Shown in pieces: positions 52,629 to 63,240 of a stretch of DNA of 64,000 bases. The stretch is taken from positions 1,578,316-1,642,315 of the forward strand of contig OW203768.1 of NCBI GenBank assembly GCA_934045905.1, written 5' to 3'. The translations under genes were made by a program, and so were the position numbers. Origin of the DNA: Leuctra nigra. Its lineage: Eukaryota > Arthropoda > Insecta > Plecoptera > Leuctridae. Numbering within the stretch: position 1 is the first letter of the stretch; the number at the start of each line of letters is the position of its first letter. The notes beneath the pieces are model-generated. The model made no database searches. It worked only from the letters and a program-made list of their open reading frames with translations, and was not told the DNA's origin.

Positions 52629-53943
52629 CTAGGTGGACTCGATTGTACAGGGAGGAAACCCTTTAAAATCACAATCTGGACCATATTTTTACAAATTAGA
52701 AGCTGTGGAATTCACGGAAGCCTCCAGAAATGGATCCTTTGTTTAAAAAAATTTAAGTATAACGTGTCAATTGTTATCCCTTTCAGGCCCAGACGAAAGA
52801 TTATTTTGGAAGATTTTTGGAAATTCTTTGGAAAACCGCCAGATGATAAGTTTTAAGAGTTGTAAACCATCAAAAAAGATTGTGTAATTCATACATCGAT
52901 AATTATCGATAATTGTAAGTTTTTCTCCAAAGATATCACTTATATGACATTAATCATAACTTATTCTACCGAAAAGAGTTATCGGGAAAATCAAACTGCG
53001 GATGTGCAAGTTTTAGATAAAAGGAACCTTAATTTTAGTTGCTATCATGACAATGTTAACTCTTATGGCTAAAATGTATTAACAAAAGAACGATTTTAAA
53101 TGGTCCACAGCCATCTCGATAGCTTCTTGCCAGGTGTTGTTATGATTTGGTCCGATGTTTCCCGCTATGGAGTTGCCAGGGCGTGAGTATGTGACAGAGA
53201 GAGGTGACAAGACTGCGCAGGCGCGTGGGCGCACACGGCGAATAACATGTCGGCGCAAGCGCACTGCCACATGGCATGACGGGACTCGAACCCACGTGCT
53301 GTCGACACGGGTCTAAATCACGCGGAACAAGAGGGCCGTGTGTGGACCACATTCACCGCCCGCTGGATGATTCCAACACGGAGAAACTCGACAGATCTTC
53401 ATGGACCACGCGTTTCACACACTTTAAGGTGCTGCAAGCGTGAGCGATTTAGCCGCTTGTTGCAGGCACTTTTTTGGATACGATTGGAGACAAAATGGGT
53501 TGACAAAATGATTTGAAATTTTACCATGATTAGATGAAAGACAAACTTAGAGTTGTCACTTGGTACATTTTTAATTTTTACTTTGTTAATTAGTAATAAC
53601 TAGTTGATTTTTGGTGAAAATTGGTCTATTTTTGTGTCTCACTGGGTGCCGTAAGAAATTTATTTTAAAAAATATGCTAAGTGATAACCCTAAGTTTGTC
53701 TTTTATCTAATCATAATTAACTCCAATCGTATCGGAAATTTCATAGTTTTGAACGGTTTTGTTGAATAACCGGCGCCTAATTAACAATGCAAGAAAGCAA
53801 AAATGAAAAAGTGCTATTAACATACAATCAGATTGATCATGTGAACATCCTATCAAAGTTATACCCACTTATGAAACAATTGGTCTCTCTCAATTTTCTA
53901 AAACGGCCGAGCGCCAGATGAAACTTATGGCTCGAAGTGTTAA
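52629..53943. other. No gene seen; one tRNA-like stretch
   Basis: AT-rich sequence. At about 53272-53340 the minus strand has a B box GGGTTCGAGTCCCG with a T-arm that can pair, in a GC-rich block with CGCAGGCGCG. It is probably another SINE head or tRNA relic. Confidence 0.4.
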
Positions 53944-54417
53944 GCTGGGTTCCCATAGTTCGCTTTCGTTTCGCATTCGGTTCGCTTTCGCGTCGCGAAG
54001 TTTGTAGTCGTTTCCATAATTTCTGTTTCGCGCGTTTCGCGTATCCATGGATACGCGAAACATAAATAGTATTCTGCCAATAGTTAAAAACAAAATGATG
54101 GATAATAATCAGATAATAAGCAAGAACGGCAAGAAAATGCGGAAAAAGTGAAACTTGACAGTTGAAACGTCAAAACGTCAAAACATATGTTCATTAATCG
54201 AATATCGAATATAAGCTCGAGGTCGACCGGAAATGGAGATTCGATATATCGCATCACTTCGGATTTCGCGCGTTTCGGTTTCGTCGAAGTTGAAGTTGGT
54301 CCAACATTTTTGCATTTCGGAGACGAAATTAAACATGGACGATTTTCTGTGTTAAAAGGTAGCCATTTTGCGAAAGCGAACCGAATGCGAAGCAAAAGCA
54401 AAGTATGGGAACGCAGC
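53944..54417. mobile_element. MITE with GCTGGGTTCCCATAG TIRs, TTAA target
   Basis: The left end GCTGGGTTCCCATAGTTCGC and right end reverse complement GCTGCGTTCCCATACTTTGC match. Both continue into CTTTCG/CGAAAG-rich, GCATTCGGTTCGCTTTCGC sequence. Perfect TTAA on both sides (53940-53943, 54418-54421). It is 474 bp with no transposase. Its terminal GCTGGGT-CC-CATAG core links it to 28878-29386. Confidence 0.85.
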
Positions 54418-54739
54418 TTAATGCATTACAGGTCAAGCGAAGTAACGGATCTGGAGGACAATTCTTGAGCTTTCACGTGTTGAAACCGTCCACGTTTGAA
54501 AATTCTTAAGTTTTCATGTTTTGAAAGTGTTTACGTATGCACTGCATAGACTTGAAAAGTTGAGGGCGAAATTTGTAAACTTCTTCAAGATTTCATTTAA
54601 TCAATTAAAACGTGAATGGTTGCAAATGTGAAAGCTGAAGAATGGTGTACCCACTGACTGAGTTGTATATATAGGTAGATATACAAATCAGTGGGTATAC
54701 CTATAAAAAAAGATGTACTATCATGTTCTTTTCCCTAAC

Positions 54740-54875
54740 AATTAAAATTATAAATAAAATAATAAAATAAAAATAATAAAATAATAAAATAATATATAAT
54801 AAAAATAAAAATAATAAAAATAATAAAATAATATTATTATTATATTATAATATTATATAATATTTAAAATAATAA
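54740..54875. repeat. AT-rich simple repeat (AATAAAATAATAA type)
   Basis: Continuous AAT/AAAT/ATT microsatellite with a short inverted ATTATT/AATAAT core. Confidence 0.9.
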
Positions 54876-54894
54876 ATTTACTCTCTTCGACTGT

Positions 54895-55045
54895 GAAAAA
54901 GTTTAAATTGATCGGGCAAACGGTTCGATATCAGTTTTCTTTTCAGCCAATCAGAGGATTTTACTCAAAGAAATGCACGTGACCGCTGGCATGACATTGG
55001 TGTCTGTGCAAAATTTCAGATCGTTGGTCGACCGATGTCGTTCCC
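54895..55045 (-). repeat. Dispersed repeat family B, inverted copy
   Basis: In reverse complement: ACCAACGATCTGAAATTTTGC, ACAGACACCAATGTCATGCC, AATCCTCTGATTGG, GAACCGTTTGCCCGATC. The same ordered blocks as at 17080-17200. Confidence 0.65.
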
Positions 55046-55061
55046 TTCATGTCCTAACCCA

Positions 55062-55249
55062 ATAGACCATTTTATAAATTATCAATGTGGCTCTGCTTTT
55101 TAACAAAAATCATATGCAGTTTGATTTCCAGGTCCCCTTGTTATGTGTTACATATTGTTAAAACAGGGACTAAGGTACCTGGAAATCAAACTGCTTATGA
55201 AAATTTATTAGAAAGCAGAGCCACCGAGATAATTTTTAAATAGGTCTAT
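55062..55249. mobile_element. 188-bp inverted-repeat MITE
   Basis: AATAGACC...AAATTATC, GTGGCTCTGCTTT and GCAGTTTGATTTCCAGGT are mirrored by ACCTGGAAATCAAACTGC, AAAGCAGAGCCAC, GATAATTTTTAAATAGGTCTA. Arms are about 80 bp around a loop of about 35 bp. Confidence 0.8.
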
Positions 55250-56865
55250 ACATTACAGAAACTGCACGGACGCTTTTACACCAATCCAATCTGTAAAACC
55301 CGTCGGCGCTGAGACAAACAGTTATCTCTAGAAGGCTCTGGAATCATTGTTATTCCGCTGTCTGCATTAAGAAGGCCGTGGAATCACTGTTATTCGTTCT
55401 TTTGTTCGAGAAGAGCGATCACAATGACATCATCAATCATCATTTATCATAATCCGTCGATTAGTCGATGCCATTGTGTTTAATAAACCAGGCACGAAGT
55501 GATTCTTGATAATTAATAATTATTGTTAGAGTTAATTGATCTATTGAATTCCTGGACATGCTTTCTGTCGAGCGCTGTGATTGGTGGAGGAGATCACGTG
55601 ATATGAGGCGAGGTTGTGAAGGATTGGGGGAATGATTGGATGTGACGTGATGGAAGGATGGGGAAGGAGGATTTACCATATGAACATAATTCAAGCCTAA
55701 CGGTAAAATATTACTGGAGAGCTTTGGAAACTTTGGGGGGATTTATATGAAACTATAGAACATGAGCTTTAGTATACTAGATATAGGTACTACCATTGAA
55801 TATTACACTGGAAAGCTATATAAGTCGTATTTTAAACTTCCTTGTTGAAAGATCGTTTCAAAATAACATTGTTGAAAAGGCTCGCTTTATAATTCCCGAA
55901 AAATCAAAATTTTTGTTTGTAAAGATTAATTTGTATTTCCAGAGACTTGGTGGAAAACGGTATTACGGGAATGTAATTTCTAATAAACATGATGTAATGT
56001 CGACAATGAAATGTGACATCAAAAGTAATTAGTTTATGCCGTTTTCTCGCCGAAACGATCACTCAATACATATTATGCATGCAGTAGACTTATGAGGATG
56101 AAAATGAGATGTTTGAATGTGTTGCTATTTAAAATAATTGATTTCAAACTCATAAAAATCATTTAATTACATCGAATTATTCAAATTTATTTCCACACCT
56201 TGATAAAGCAAACTTGAAATTACATAATTAAACATCCCAGCCTCTCGGCCCACATTCAAAATTACACTTTCAACCTTCATTCTGATTTCCAAAGTTTACT
56301 AAAACAGTCTTCACGTGTCAAATAAAACCCATAAACTGTCAAAAACCGAACATACATCAACGCAGACTCGTTCTTTTAATTATGCAAATCTTCATAAACA
56401 CATAAAACAAGGAATCCTCATTATAAAATGCAAAGTCAGTCCGCAGGAAACTGATTTGTTCCGATCAAAAAGCCGTGTGATCGATCGCTTGATTTTCATA
56501 GAATCTTGGTTCGAGCGGATCCACTTGATTTCATAAGGCGCCCGAGCCCCCAATTACCCCCCTCCCCCCCCCCCCCCCCCCCCCTAGTGGTTGCAGGCAC
56601 CAGCGCGCCTTGATGCACGCCGCTAATTGAATCTGACCAAATGTGGCGAAATATTTTATAGGTGAGACTGAGCGTAAAAAAGTGTGGATGCATTCCAGGA
56701 AGCTTATGTTACTGGTTTTATTACCGGCTTGAGGTGAAGGAGGACTGTCACGGTTCCATTGCGATAATTCATATTGTAAAGCCAAAATCATCCTCACCAA
56801 TATAACTGTATTTTCTTTATAATCGATCCCTTATTCAAGAAAGGTGGTAGTGAAATTACCATTAT
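55250..56865. other. No gene seen; C21 run
   Basis: Unassigned AT-rich sequence, with a direct partial duplication of GGAATCA(T/C)TGTTATTC at about 55340-55400 and a C21 run at 56564-56584 followed by TAGTGGTTGCAGGCACCAGCG. Confidence 0.45.
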
Positions 56866-57025
56866 ACTATGGCTGAGGCACTCCTGAGGTCCCTGGTTCG
56901 ATCCTGGTTCCTTCCTGAGAGTTTATCGTACATTCACTCAGTACATTCCCATAGGTTCCCTGCTAATAGGCCACGACCGTCTCCTTCCCACCGTCTATTC
57001 TTTCATCATCTCCCAATCATCACAA
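56866..57025 (+). repeat. tRNA-derived SINE, 3'-truncated copy
   Basis: TGGCTGAGGCACTCCTGAGG, B box CTGGTTCGATCC, TAGGTTCCCTGCTAATAGGC, CACGACCGTCTCCTTCCCAC and TCATCATCTCCCAATCATCAC. The CGTCGCCATTAGCC to GACGTTAAACA end is missing. Confidence 0.8.
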
Positions 57026-57089
57026 TTATCAGTCCATCTAAATTATTCTTAGGTGAGCTTATTGACCGCAATTCTGCGTTCATTCAATC

Positions 57090-57246
57090 ATAGTTGTAAT
57101 GGTGACATGAGTCTTTGTGTAAGAGAATACTTCAATACAATATTTGTTGACATCAGTCAAATGGCAATTGATTGAGCTTGATTACATCATTCCAAAAGTG
57201 TGCAACTCAAAATCGAGATGGACTTCCGGCCTCCTACCTCTGAGGC
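57090..57246 (-). repeat. Repeat family D, copy 2, beside a 30-bp minisatellite
   Basis: Reverse complement of 48555-48690: ATGAGTCTTTGTGTAAGAGA, ATACTTCAATA, GAGCTTGATTACATCATTCC, and the end GGCCTCCTACCTCTGAGG. The opposite terminus appears to be lost at the SINE side. Confidence 0.7.
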
Positions 57247-57254
57247 TCTGGCAG

Positions 57255-57345
57255 TGTTGCCATGCGGCATGCAACGCGTCACAATGTTGCCATGCGGCAT
57301 GCAACGCGTCACAATGTTGCCACGCGGCATGCAACGCCTCTGTTG
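57255..57345. repeat. 30-bp minisatellite, three copies, imperfect palindromes
   Basis: GTTGCCATGCGGCATGCAAC plus GC(G/C)(T/C)-CACAAT, repeated at 30-bp spacing. CATGCGGCATG and GTTGC...GCAAC make each unit an imperfect hairpin. The small open frames on both strands are repeat artefacts. Confidence 0.9.
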
Positions 57346-58727
57346 TGATTAACATGTCAGACACTGGCTAGGCGTTGTGCGCAGACGCGGAGAGACGCTA
57401 ATAAGATGCGCCCACCTTGGTAATGACGCCGTCGGATCCAATTAACCCGTGCTGCCCTCCCGCGGTGGAGACACGCAACACGCGGCGTAAATCACAACGT
57501 GGAGGCGTTGTCGAGGACGTGTCCAGGTTCGAGTCCCGTCCTAGAGGGTCCTGACGTCAAAGCCAGAGGTCAACAGATCGGACTGAAGCCATTGTTGGTT
57601 GTATCTATTCCCAGGCGCGTAGGAACTTAATTTGCAAGGGGGGAGGGGGAATGATATTCTAAAAGAACTTGAGCTGGAGGTACTAGTGTTACGAAGACAA
57701 TAGGGGGCTAGGGGGAGGGCCCCCCAGGGAAATGCGGGTCCGGAAAGAAATCAAAAATGGAAATCAAAAATGAAAATCAATGAAAAGTAAACGAAATGCG
57801 AAAGCAGTGCGATCCATGCCTAGAATGCTAGGAAATTAGGTTTTCAAGTATCCACTTAACAAATTTGCAGCTGTTATTTAAATTATTTATCATTTTTTCA
57901 AATATAATTTTTCAATGATTTATTAAGTTTTTGTGAATTTTTTGATGCATAAAATCTATTTTTTGGGGCACAATTTACATACTACATACTATAATACACC
58001 GGCTTCAAATAATCATAGCAACCATGGGGTGAAGTAACTACCCTACAGGGAGTTACACGTGCTTGCAAAGTGCAAGTCCTGCTTATGAATTGGCAACCCC
58101 CAGATCATAGTATCAATATTTCCATGAAACCGAGGGGCTATAGGCACCGAGTGTTCGCCACGAGTGAGAGAAATTAGCAACATTTGTGGGAAGATCGTCA
58201 ACTGTTTTATTTCTCATTGGCCGTGACCTAGCAACCGATCAGATGTCAACAAATGTACTCAAAATATTTCGGAATCAGAACTTAGTCGCGCAAATTAATA
58301 TTGTGATCAGATTCAGTGAAATTGTGAACACTTTGTTGTTAATATTTTGTAGGCGAATAAACATTAGATAAACTTGTGTCAATTTTAAGAATTGATAATG
58401 CGTAATATGTGCAGCAACATAACGTATAACTGCAGCGACTTGGACGCCTTGCCAAAGGTAAGCTTCCTTCCCACAGATTAGGTGGCTCTGTCTGTACTTT
58501 TGCAGTGCCATCTGTTGTCTAAACACGCTGCCTATTTTGAAATCTCATAACCCACTCGCAGATGACACATCTGTCTCAATTACTTATTGCATTGTTCTTC
58601 CCTTGATCCTTCACTTCGCTGCATATTCATTCACAGAACAATGTGTCGTAAAGTCCAAGGAAACTGCAAGTGTTTAGCATGGAAATTGTCTCTCGTGGGT
58701 GAAACAAACAACCTCTCTTGTATTTAC
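57346..58727. other. No clear gene; hAT-like terminus at 57613
   Basis: Contains B-box-like GGTTCGAGTCCCG near 57525, then CAGGCGCGTAGGAACTTAAT at 57613 followed by a G-rich stretch and AGGGGGCTAGGGGGAGGGCC, similar to 42168 and 59955. The rest is AT-rich and unassigned. Confidence 0.4.
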
Positions 58728-58895
58728 TGTTCTGCAAATAGGCTAATGATGATGATGATGATGAAGAAGAATAGGTAAGGAGGTGGGTAGGAGGCTGAAG
58801 TGGATCGTTTGCCTCTCGACTGAGGGGAACCGCAAATCCTCAGTCAGGAAGGACGGACTCAAGGAATCGAACCCGGACACCCAGAGTGTATTTTA
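58728..58895 (-). repeat. tRNA-derived SINE, diverged copy
   Basis: TACTGTTCTGCAAATAGGCT, an expanded ATGATG run, TGCCTCTCGACTGAGGGGAA, CCTCAGTCAGGAAGGACGG, B-box complement GGAATCGAACCCGGA. Confidence 0.82.
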
Positions 58896-59260
58896 AAACC
58901 AAAAGTTCGCGTTTTGATAAGCGAAGACAGATAATCAATCAGTTATTTTACCCAATGATGGTAAAATATGTTTTCCATATTTTACTATCCTTAAGTTTTC
59001 TATAGCGATCCTTATCCAAATAATAAAATAGTACAAACCCTCAGATATCTTACAAAAACCATCTTGACCATTCTAAACTGAACGGTTCAACAACATCTGA
59101 AGAATTAGATAGACACAATAAAAGCTAAGCATCATAACAATCAAAATATATGCACAAAGGTGTAAAAACGGACACTTAAATTTGGAGAAAAAATATATAA
59201 AAATTGGTGATTATTATATAAAGTACGAGTATAAACATTTCTATTTGATTCTGAAGGGGA

Positions 59261-59711
59261 CAGTGTTGGGATAAGATAATATTATTTTTTATCTAGATGA
59301 TGATAAAGATAGTTGCCAAAAAATCTAGATAAGATAATACCTAGATAAATTTCTAAGAAATCATATAGATAATAGATAAAGCAAAAAATTATTATCTAGA
59401 TAATTGTAATAGGTAATAGATAATTTTTTTAACATATTCTACTGTTCCCTAATTATTTTCGAATCCTAAATTCGGAACTCGAGTTTTTAAAAAATGGGGC
59501 CGTAAACCAAGCCAACTAATTCGACTAAACGGAGATGATTTTCATTTTTCATATCATCTGTCATTTGTGGTTCGGGCATGTTCATGCACACAGTGCATTT
59601 TGAAATTTATATGTTTTTATCTAGATAATTGCCAATAGATAACAATATTTCTTATGTAGATAAAGATGAAGATAACAAATTATTTAATGATGATCTCGAT
59701 AAGAGACACTG
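59261..59711. mobile_element. hAT-like MITE rich in TTATCTAGATAA motifs
   Basis: It starts CAGTGTTGGGATAAGATAAT and ends GATAAGAGACACTG. Flanks GAAGGGGAC and GAAGGGAC differ by one base, so the 8-bp duplication is slightly decayed. The interior is full of ATCTAGATAA and AGATAA motifs in both orientations. No transposase. Confidence 0.65.
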
Positions 59712-59729
59712 AAGGGACGACACGACACT

Positions 59730-60060
59730 GCATTGGTCCTGGCCACTGGGTCACTCCGCACTGATTGGCATCACGTGGTCGCTAATGAACATCAGCCGAG
59801 TGTTTTACAGCCGGATTTAAGCGATCGTTTTGTTCCACTGTATCGGGCGGTTGTCGCGGTGCCGCCCGGCATTCCTCACGCCACCCGCGACAACACCGCG
59901 CAGCCACAACCTCGCGTACACACACATCAGTAGGGGTTGTTTGCTGTTTGGTGGACACAGGAGCGTAGGAACTACTTTGATCATGGGGGGGAGGGAGGAT
60001 TGCGACACCCGGAAGGGGGGTCTGGGGGCGAAGTTCCCCAGTTTTAGCCCCACAGGATGC
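59730..60060. other. GC-rich block and a hAT-like terminus
   Basis: 59730-59940 is GC-rich with a perfect 10-bp stem GTTGTCGCGG / CCGCGACAAC around 59850-59895. At 59955 CAGGAGCGTAGGAACTACTT is followed by a G-rich stretch, a relative of 42168 and 57613. Overlapping frames on both strands are not convincing. Confidence 0.4.
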
Positions 60061-60248
60061 GTTTTTATAGAATTTAACAATTTAAAAGTGATTTTGGGGC
60101 TCTAAAATACACGAAAGGAAGCAAACTACCCTCCAAATGTTGCCTCGCAACGCGATTATGCTTCTCAGAAATGTTGCTTCTCTGAATAGTTAAAATAAGT
60201 TACTAATATTTTGAGAGAGTTTGACACATCCTTGTCCAATTTTAATAG

Positions 60249-60400
60249 TGTTTAACGTCGCACTGTTCTGCAACTGGCGACGGATGAATGATTATGATGA
60301 TGATTGGTATGGATGGACAATGGGAAGAAGACGGCCTTGGTCTATTACTAGGGAACCGTCCCATCATTTTCCTCTCGACTGCGGGAATCGAACCCGGGAT
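60249..60400 (-). repeat. tRNA-derived SINE, distal part of a split copy
   Basis: GTTTAACGTCGCACTGTTCT through ATGATTATGATGATGATTGG, ACAATGGGAAGAAGACGGCC, TCCTCTCGACTGCGGGAATC and GAACCCGGGAT, where a 716-bp TIR element interrupts. The element resumes at 61117. Confidence 0.87.
60392..60400 (+). repeat. 9-bp target duplication, left copy
   Basis: ACCCGGGAT within the SINE B-box region; repeated exactly at 61117-61125. Confidence 0.88.
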
Positions 60401-61116
60401 GCGTCTTTCCATACCCTAATCGATCCCAACTCATTGATTTGAAAATTTGCATTTTACTCGCATTTAACGCCGAATCTATTCGGTATAACCAAACACTCAA
60501 ACACTCCCATTCATAATGAAGCAGCTAAGTGAGGTGTCTCCGCAATATTGGAGGTTTTACTCACGTTATTGTTGATAGTTTGAAAGTAAAGAACATTGTT
60601 CGGAAAGTAGATTTAAACACTTTATAAAAAGATACAAATATCTCGATGTCAAAATTCGGACACGAGACAAAAATGCAGTGGATTATAAGCAAGGCGAAAC
60701 AAAATGAGCAGAAGAGGTTGGTTTTCATCAATAATTATAATAATCATGAATATTAAATTATGACCATTTTTTCAGGTCAACACCATAAGCATACGCAAAA
60801 GTCCGATATACCCCAAGTATCTATACTTTTGGACTTTGCCTTAATACCAACGAATTTTTAGATCAGACTAGATTATCTAATATTGTCGGCTGGGTTTTTT
60901 GTAGGTACAATATACCAATTTAATATGGTTTTTTGTGTGACAAAACAGGTACCAGGTGTTTATAGGTGCTTAAGTACCTAAGGTACTAAGAATTGACAGT
61001 AGGAAGTCATTTGAAGGATGACATAAAATAATTTGTGCTAGAAAATATTTTGTTCAGTACTTTAGTCTCTTAAACAGTTGTATTGAGTTGGGCTCGATTA
61101 GGGTATGGAAAGACGC
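60401..61116. mobile_element. 716-bp TIR element with 9-bp target duplication
   Basis: The left end GCGTCTTTCCATACCCTAAT and the right end are inverted repeats over 33 bp with one mismatch (ATCGATCCCAACTCA against the complement of TGAGTTGGGCTCGAT). A 9-bp duplication and no transposase suggest a Mutator-like MITE. It split a SINE, which proves the boundaries. Confidence 0.85.
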
Positions 61117-61175
61117 ACCCGGGATTCCGGAGTCCGAGTCCAGATCTTCACTGCCTGCGCCAACTTGCTCCGTTG
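61117..61175 (-). repeat. tRNA-derived SINE, head of the split copy
   Basis: ACCCGGGATTCCGGAGTCCG followed by TGCGCCAACTTGCTCCG is the tRNA-like head of the SINE in minus orientation, the missing partner of 60249-60400. Confidence 0.8.
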
Positions 61176-61410
61176 ATAAGTTCGTCCCTCGAGTCAGGAA
61201 TAGAAGTACGATGAAAAGTGTTCGTATAAATGGAAATGCTCACACGCGTTTATTCCCCCGGCCTGGTGCTCTGGTGCCACTGCATGTGATCTGCAATGAT
61301 GTTAGCGCCACCTAGCGCCGTGGAATGTCACAGAAACCGACACCGAAGAATGTCCGCCTCATTATCCTCAAATCCTCACCCGTGTAGATCCTCAATGTTC
61401 TGTCCCGGTG

Positions 61411-61421
61411 GCGCATGCGCA
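61411..61421. promoter_or_regulatory. NRF-1-type palindrome
   Basis: GCGCATGCGCA, the same core as the pair at 35552 and 35612. Isolated here beside a SINE; functional status unknown. Confidence 0.3.
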
Positions 61422-61433
61422 CAGGGGAAATGT

Positions 61434-61672
61434 TAACGACGCACTCTTCTGCAGCGAGACTTGAACCCCATGACTTGATTCCATGGCGTTATTCCTGACT
61501 GGGGTTTCCCTCAGTCGAGAGGCAAATGCTGAGAAGGTTCCCTACTAATAGGCCACGACCGCCTCCTTCCCACCTCCATCCTCACCTGTTCTTCATCATC
61601 ATCTCCCAATCATCATCATAATCATTCATCCGTCGCCATTAGCCTCGTTGCAGAGCAGTGCGACGCTAAACA
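61434..61672 (+). repeat. tRNA-derived SINE with an inverted 3'-end fragment
   Basis: Sense copy from about 61459: CCTGACTGGGGTTTCCCTCA, GTCGAGAGGCAAATGCTGAG, CTACTAATAGGCCACGACCG, the CATCAT segment, CATCCGTCGCCATTAGCCTC and CAGTGCGACGCTAAACA. Immediately upstream, 61434-61458 (TTAACGACGCACTCTTCTGC) is the SINE 3' end in the opposite direction. Confidence 0.88.
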
Positions 61673-61680
61673 CTATACTA

Positions 61681-62001
61681 AAGACTAAATTACACGATTC
61701 AAGTTTCCTTGAATGCAACCCTTTCAAGGGGGTTGAATTCAAGACTTGGATCGTCTAAATGAAAACATTGAAGCATTTAACACGTTTTCAATTCTTCAAT
61801 TCATGACATTTCTTCAGCCTTTTCAATTAGAACATGTCATATTTTCCTTCAAGTCTTTAAATACTTCAACCAATTGTTAATTTCACCGCAATTTCAATCA
61901 ACAATAAACATTAAATCGTCTAAATTCTCTTTCATGTTTCCTTGAAATCAAGGGTTGAATTCAACCCCTTCAAGGAAACTTGAACCGTGTAATTCAGGCT
62001 T
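61681..62001. mobile_element. 321-bp MITE with TA target
   Basis: AAGACTAAATTACACGATTC and AAGTTTCCTTGAA are mirrored by TTCAAGGAAACTTGAACCGT and GTAATTCAGGCTT. TA flanks both ends (61679-61680, 62002-62003), pointing to a Tc1/mariner-type non-autonomous element. Inner sub-terminal GGGTTGAATTCAA motifs repeat the pattern. Confidence 0.75.
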
Positions 62002-62003
62002 TA

Positions 62004-62849
62004 GAAGAGTAATTTCAGTTCCTAAGACACAAGTAATTCGTAATATTTGATTAATTTCTTCCTAAACTCAGCGCTCCGCCACTGGTCTTGACTGCACATG
62101 TGTCAGATATGCGTGGAATTCGGAATTCCTGCCCACCGCCCTCTAACCGCTGTTTTAACGGCCTATTAGAGCCTTAAAACTCACTAAATGCGCGTTTTAT
62201 TGCGCATCTGTCACGTGACCTCTTCCACGACTAGCCCACGTGCTCGGACTGTTTCCACAGCCGACAGGAATATTACCATTCGTTTCAATCAGAATCACAT
62301 TTCAATGCAAATATTAAGCAAATGCCATTTTATGAATGTCAACAATTTATACCTTCTGTCGGAATAAATTGTCTCAGAATAGCTAAGATAAGAACGTTAC
62401 GATTTGCCGTGTACAAAACAATAGAACAAGATATGCTTAAAACGTAAAATAAAACCAATCAAGAATGTAATTCCGAAATTAGACCGCATCCAAAATATTT
62501 GTAAGATCAAAACGTCGAGAAGAGATAGTTTCTTTCACTAATTTAAAAATCTGAAAATATTTGAAAACATTTTAGACACTCTATAACGCCTGAAACCCGT
62601 ATTTGAAAATGCCACAATTTAAAATTTACAGCAATGTATTTCTTGTGTGTAAGTTGCAGTTCCATGTCCTGCTCGGTGGAGGCGCCATGTTTTGTTACGG
62701 ACCAACGCAACTGATGTACAAATGTACAGCGAATGAACTCTATCCATGTGTATGGACCACATCTCTACCAAGTGGCAGATGAATCATCTGGCCCGATGTT
62801 AGTTTCATCTCGCAGATAAAACTGAGACGTGACTTCCCGGTTAATCTCT
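62004..62849. other. No gene seen
   Basis: AT-rich sequence with a TCACGTGA site at 62211; no recognisable repeat or coding region. Confidence 0.45.
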
Positions 62850-63240
62850 TTGCATCACGGCATACTGGAGCGCATTTACTTGCATCACGGCATATTGGAG
62901 CGCATTTACTTGCATCACGGCATATTGGAGCGCATTTACTTGCATCACGGCATACTGGAGCGCATTTACTTGCATCACGGCATACTGGAGCGCATTTACT
63001 TGCATCACGGCATATTGGAGTGCATTTACAATTGCATCACGGCATATTGTAGCGCATTTACAATTGTATCACGGCATACTGGAGCGCATTTACAATTGTA
63101 TCACGGCATACTGGAGCGCATTTACAATTGCATCACGGCATACTGGACCGCATTTACTTGCATCACGGCATACTGGAGCGCATTTACTTGCATCACGGCA
63201 TACTGGAGCGCATTTACTTGCATCACGGCATATTGGACTG
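62850..63240. repeat. 30/33-bp minisatellite, 13 copies
   Basis: Unit TTGCATCACGGCATACTGGA plus GCGCATTTAC. The first six and last units are 30 bp; middle units are 33 bp, with an extra ACA (TTTACAATTG). Both lengths are multiples of three, which creates the 170-codon plus-strand frame and a minus-strand frame; neither is a gene. Confidence 0.95.
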
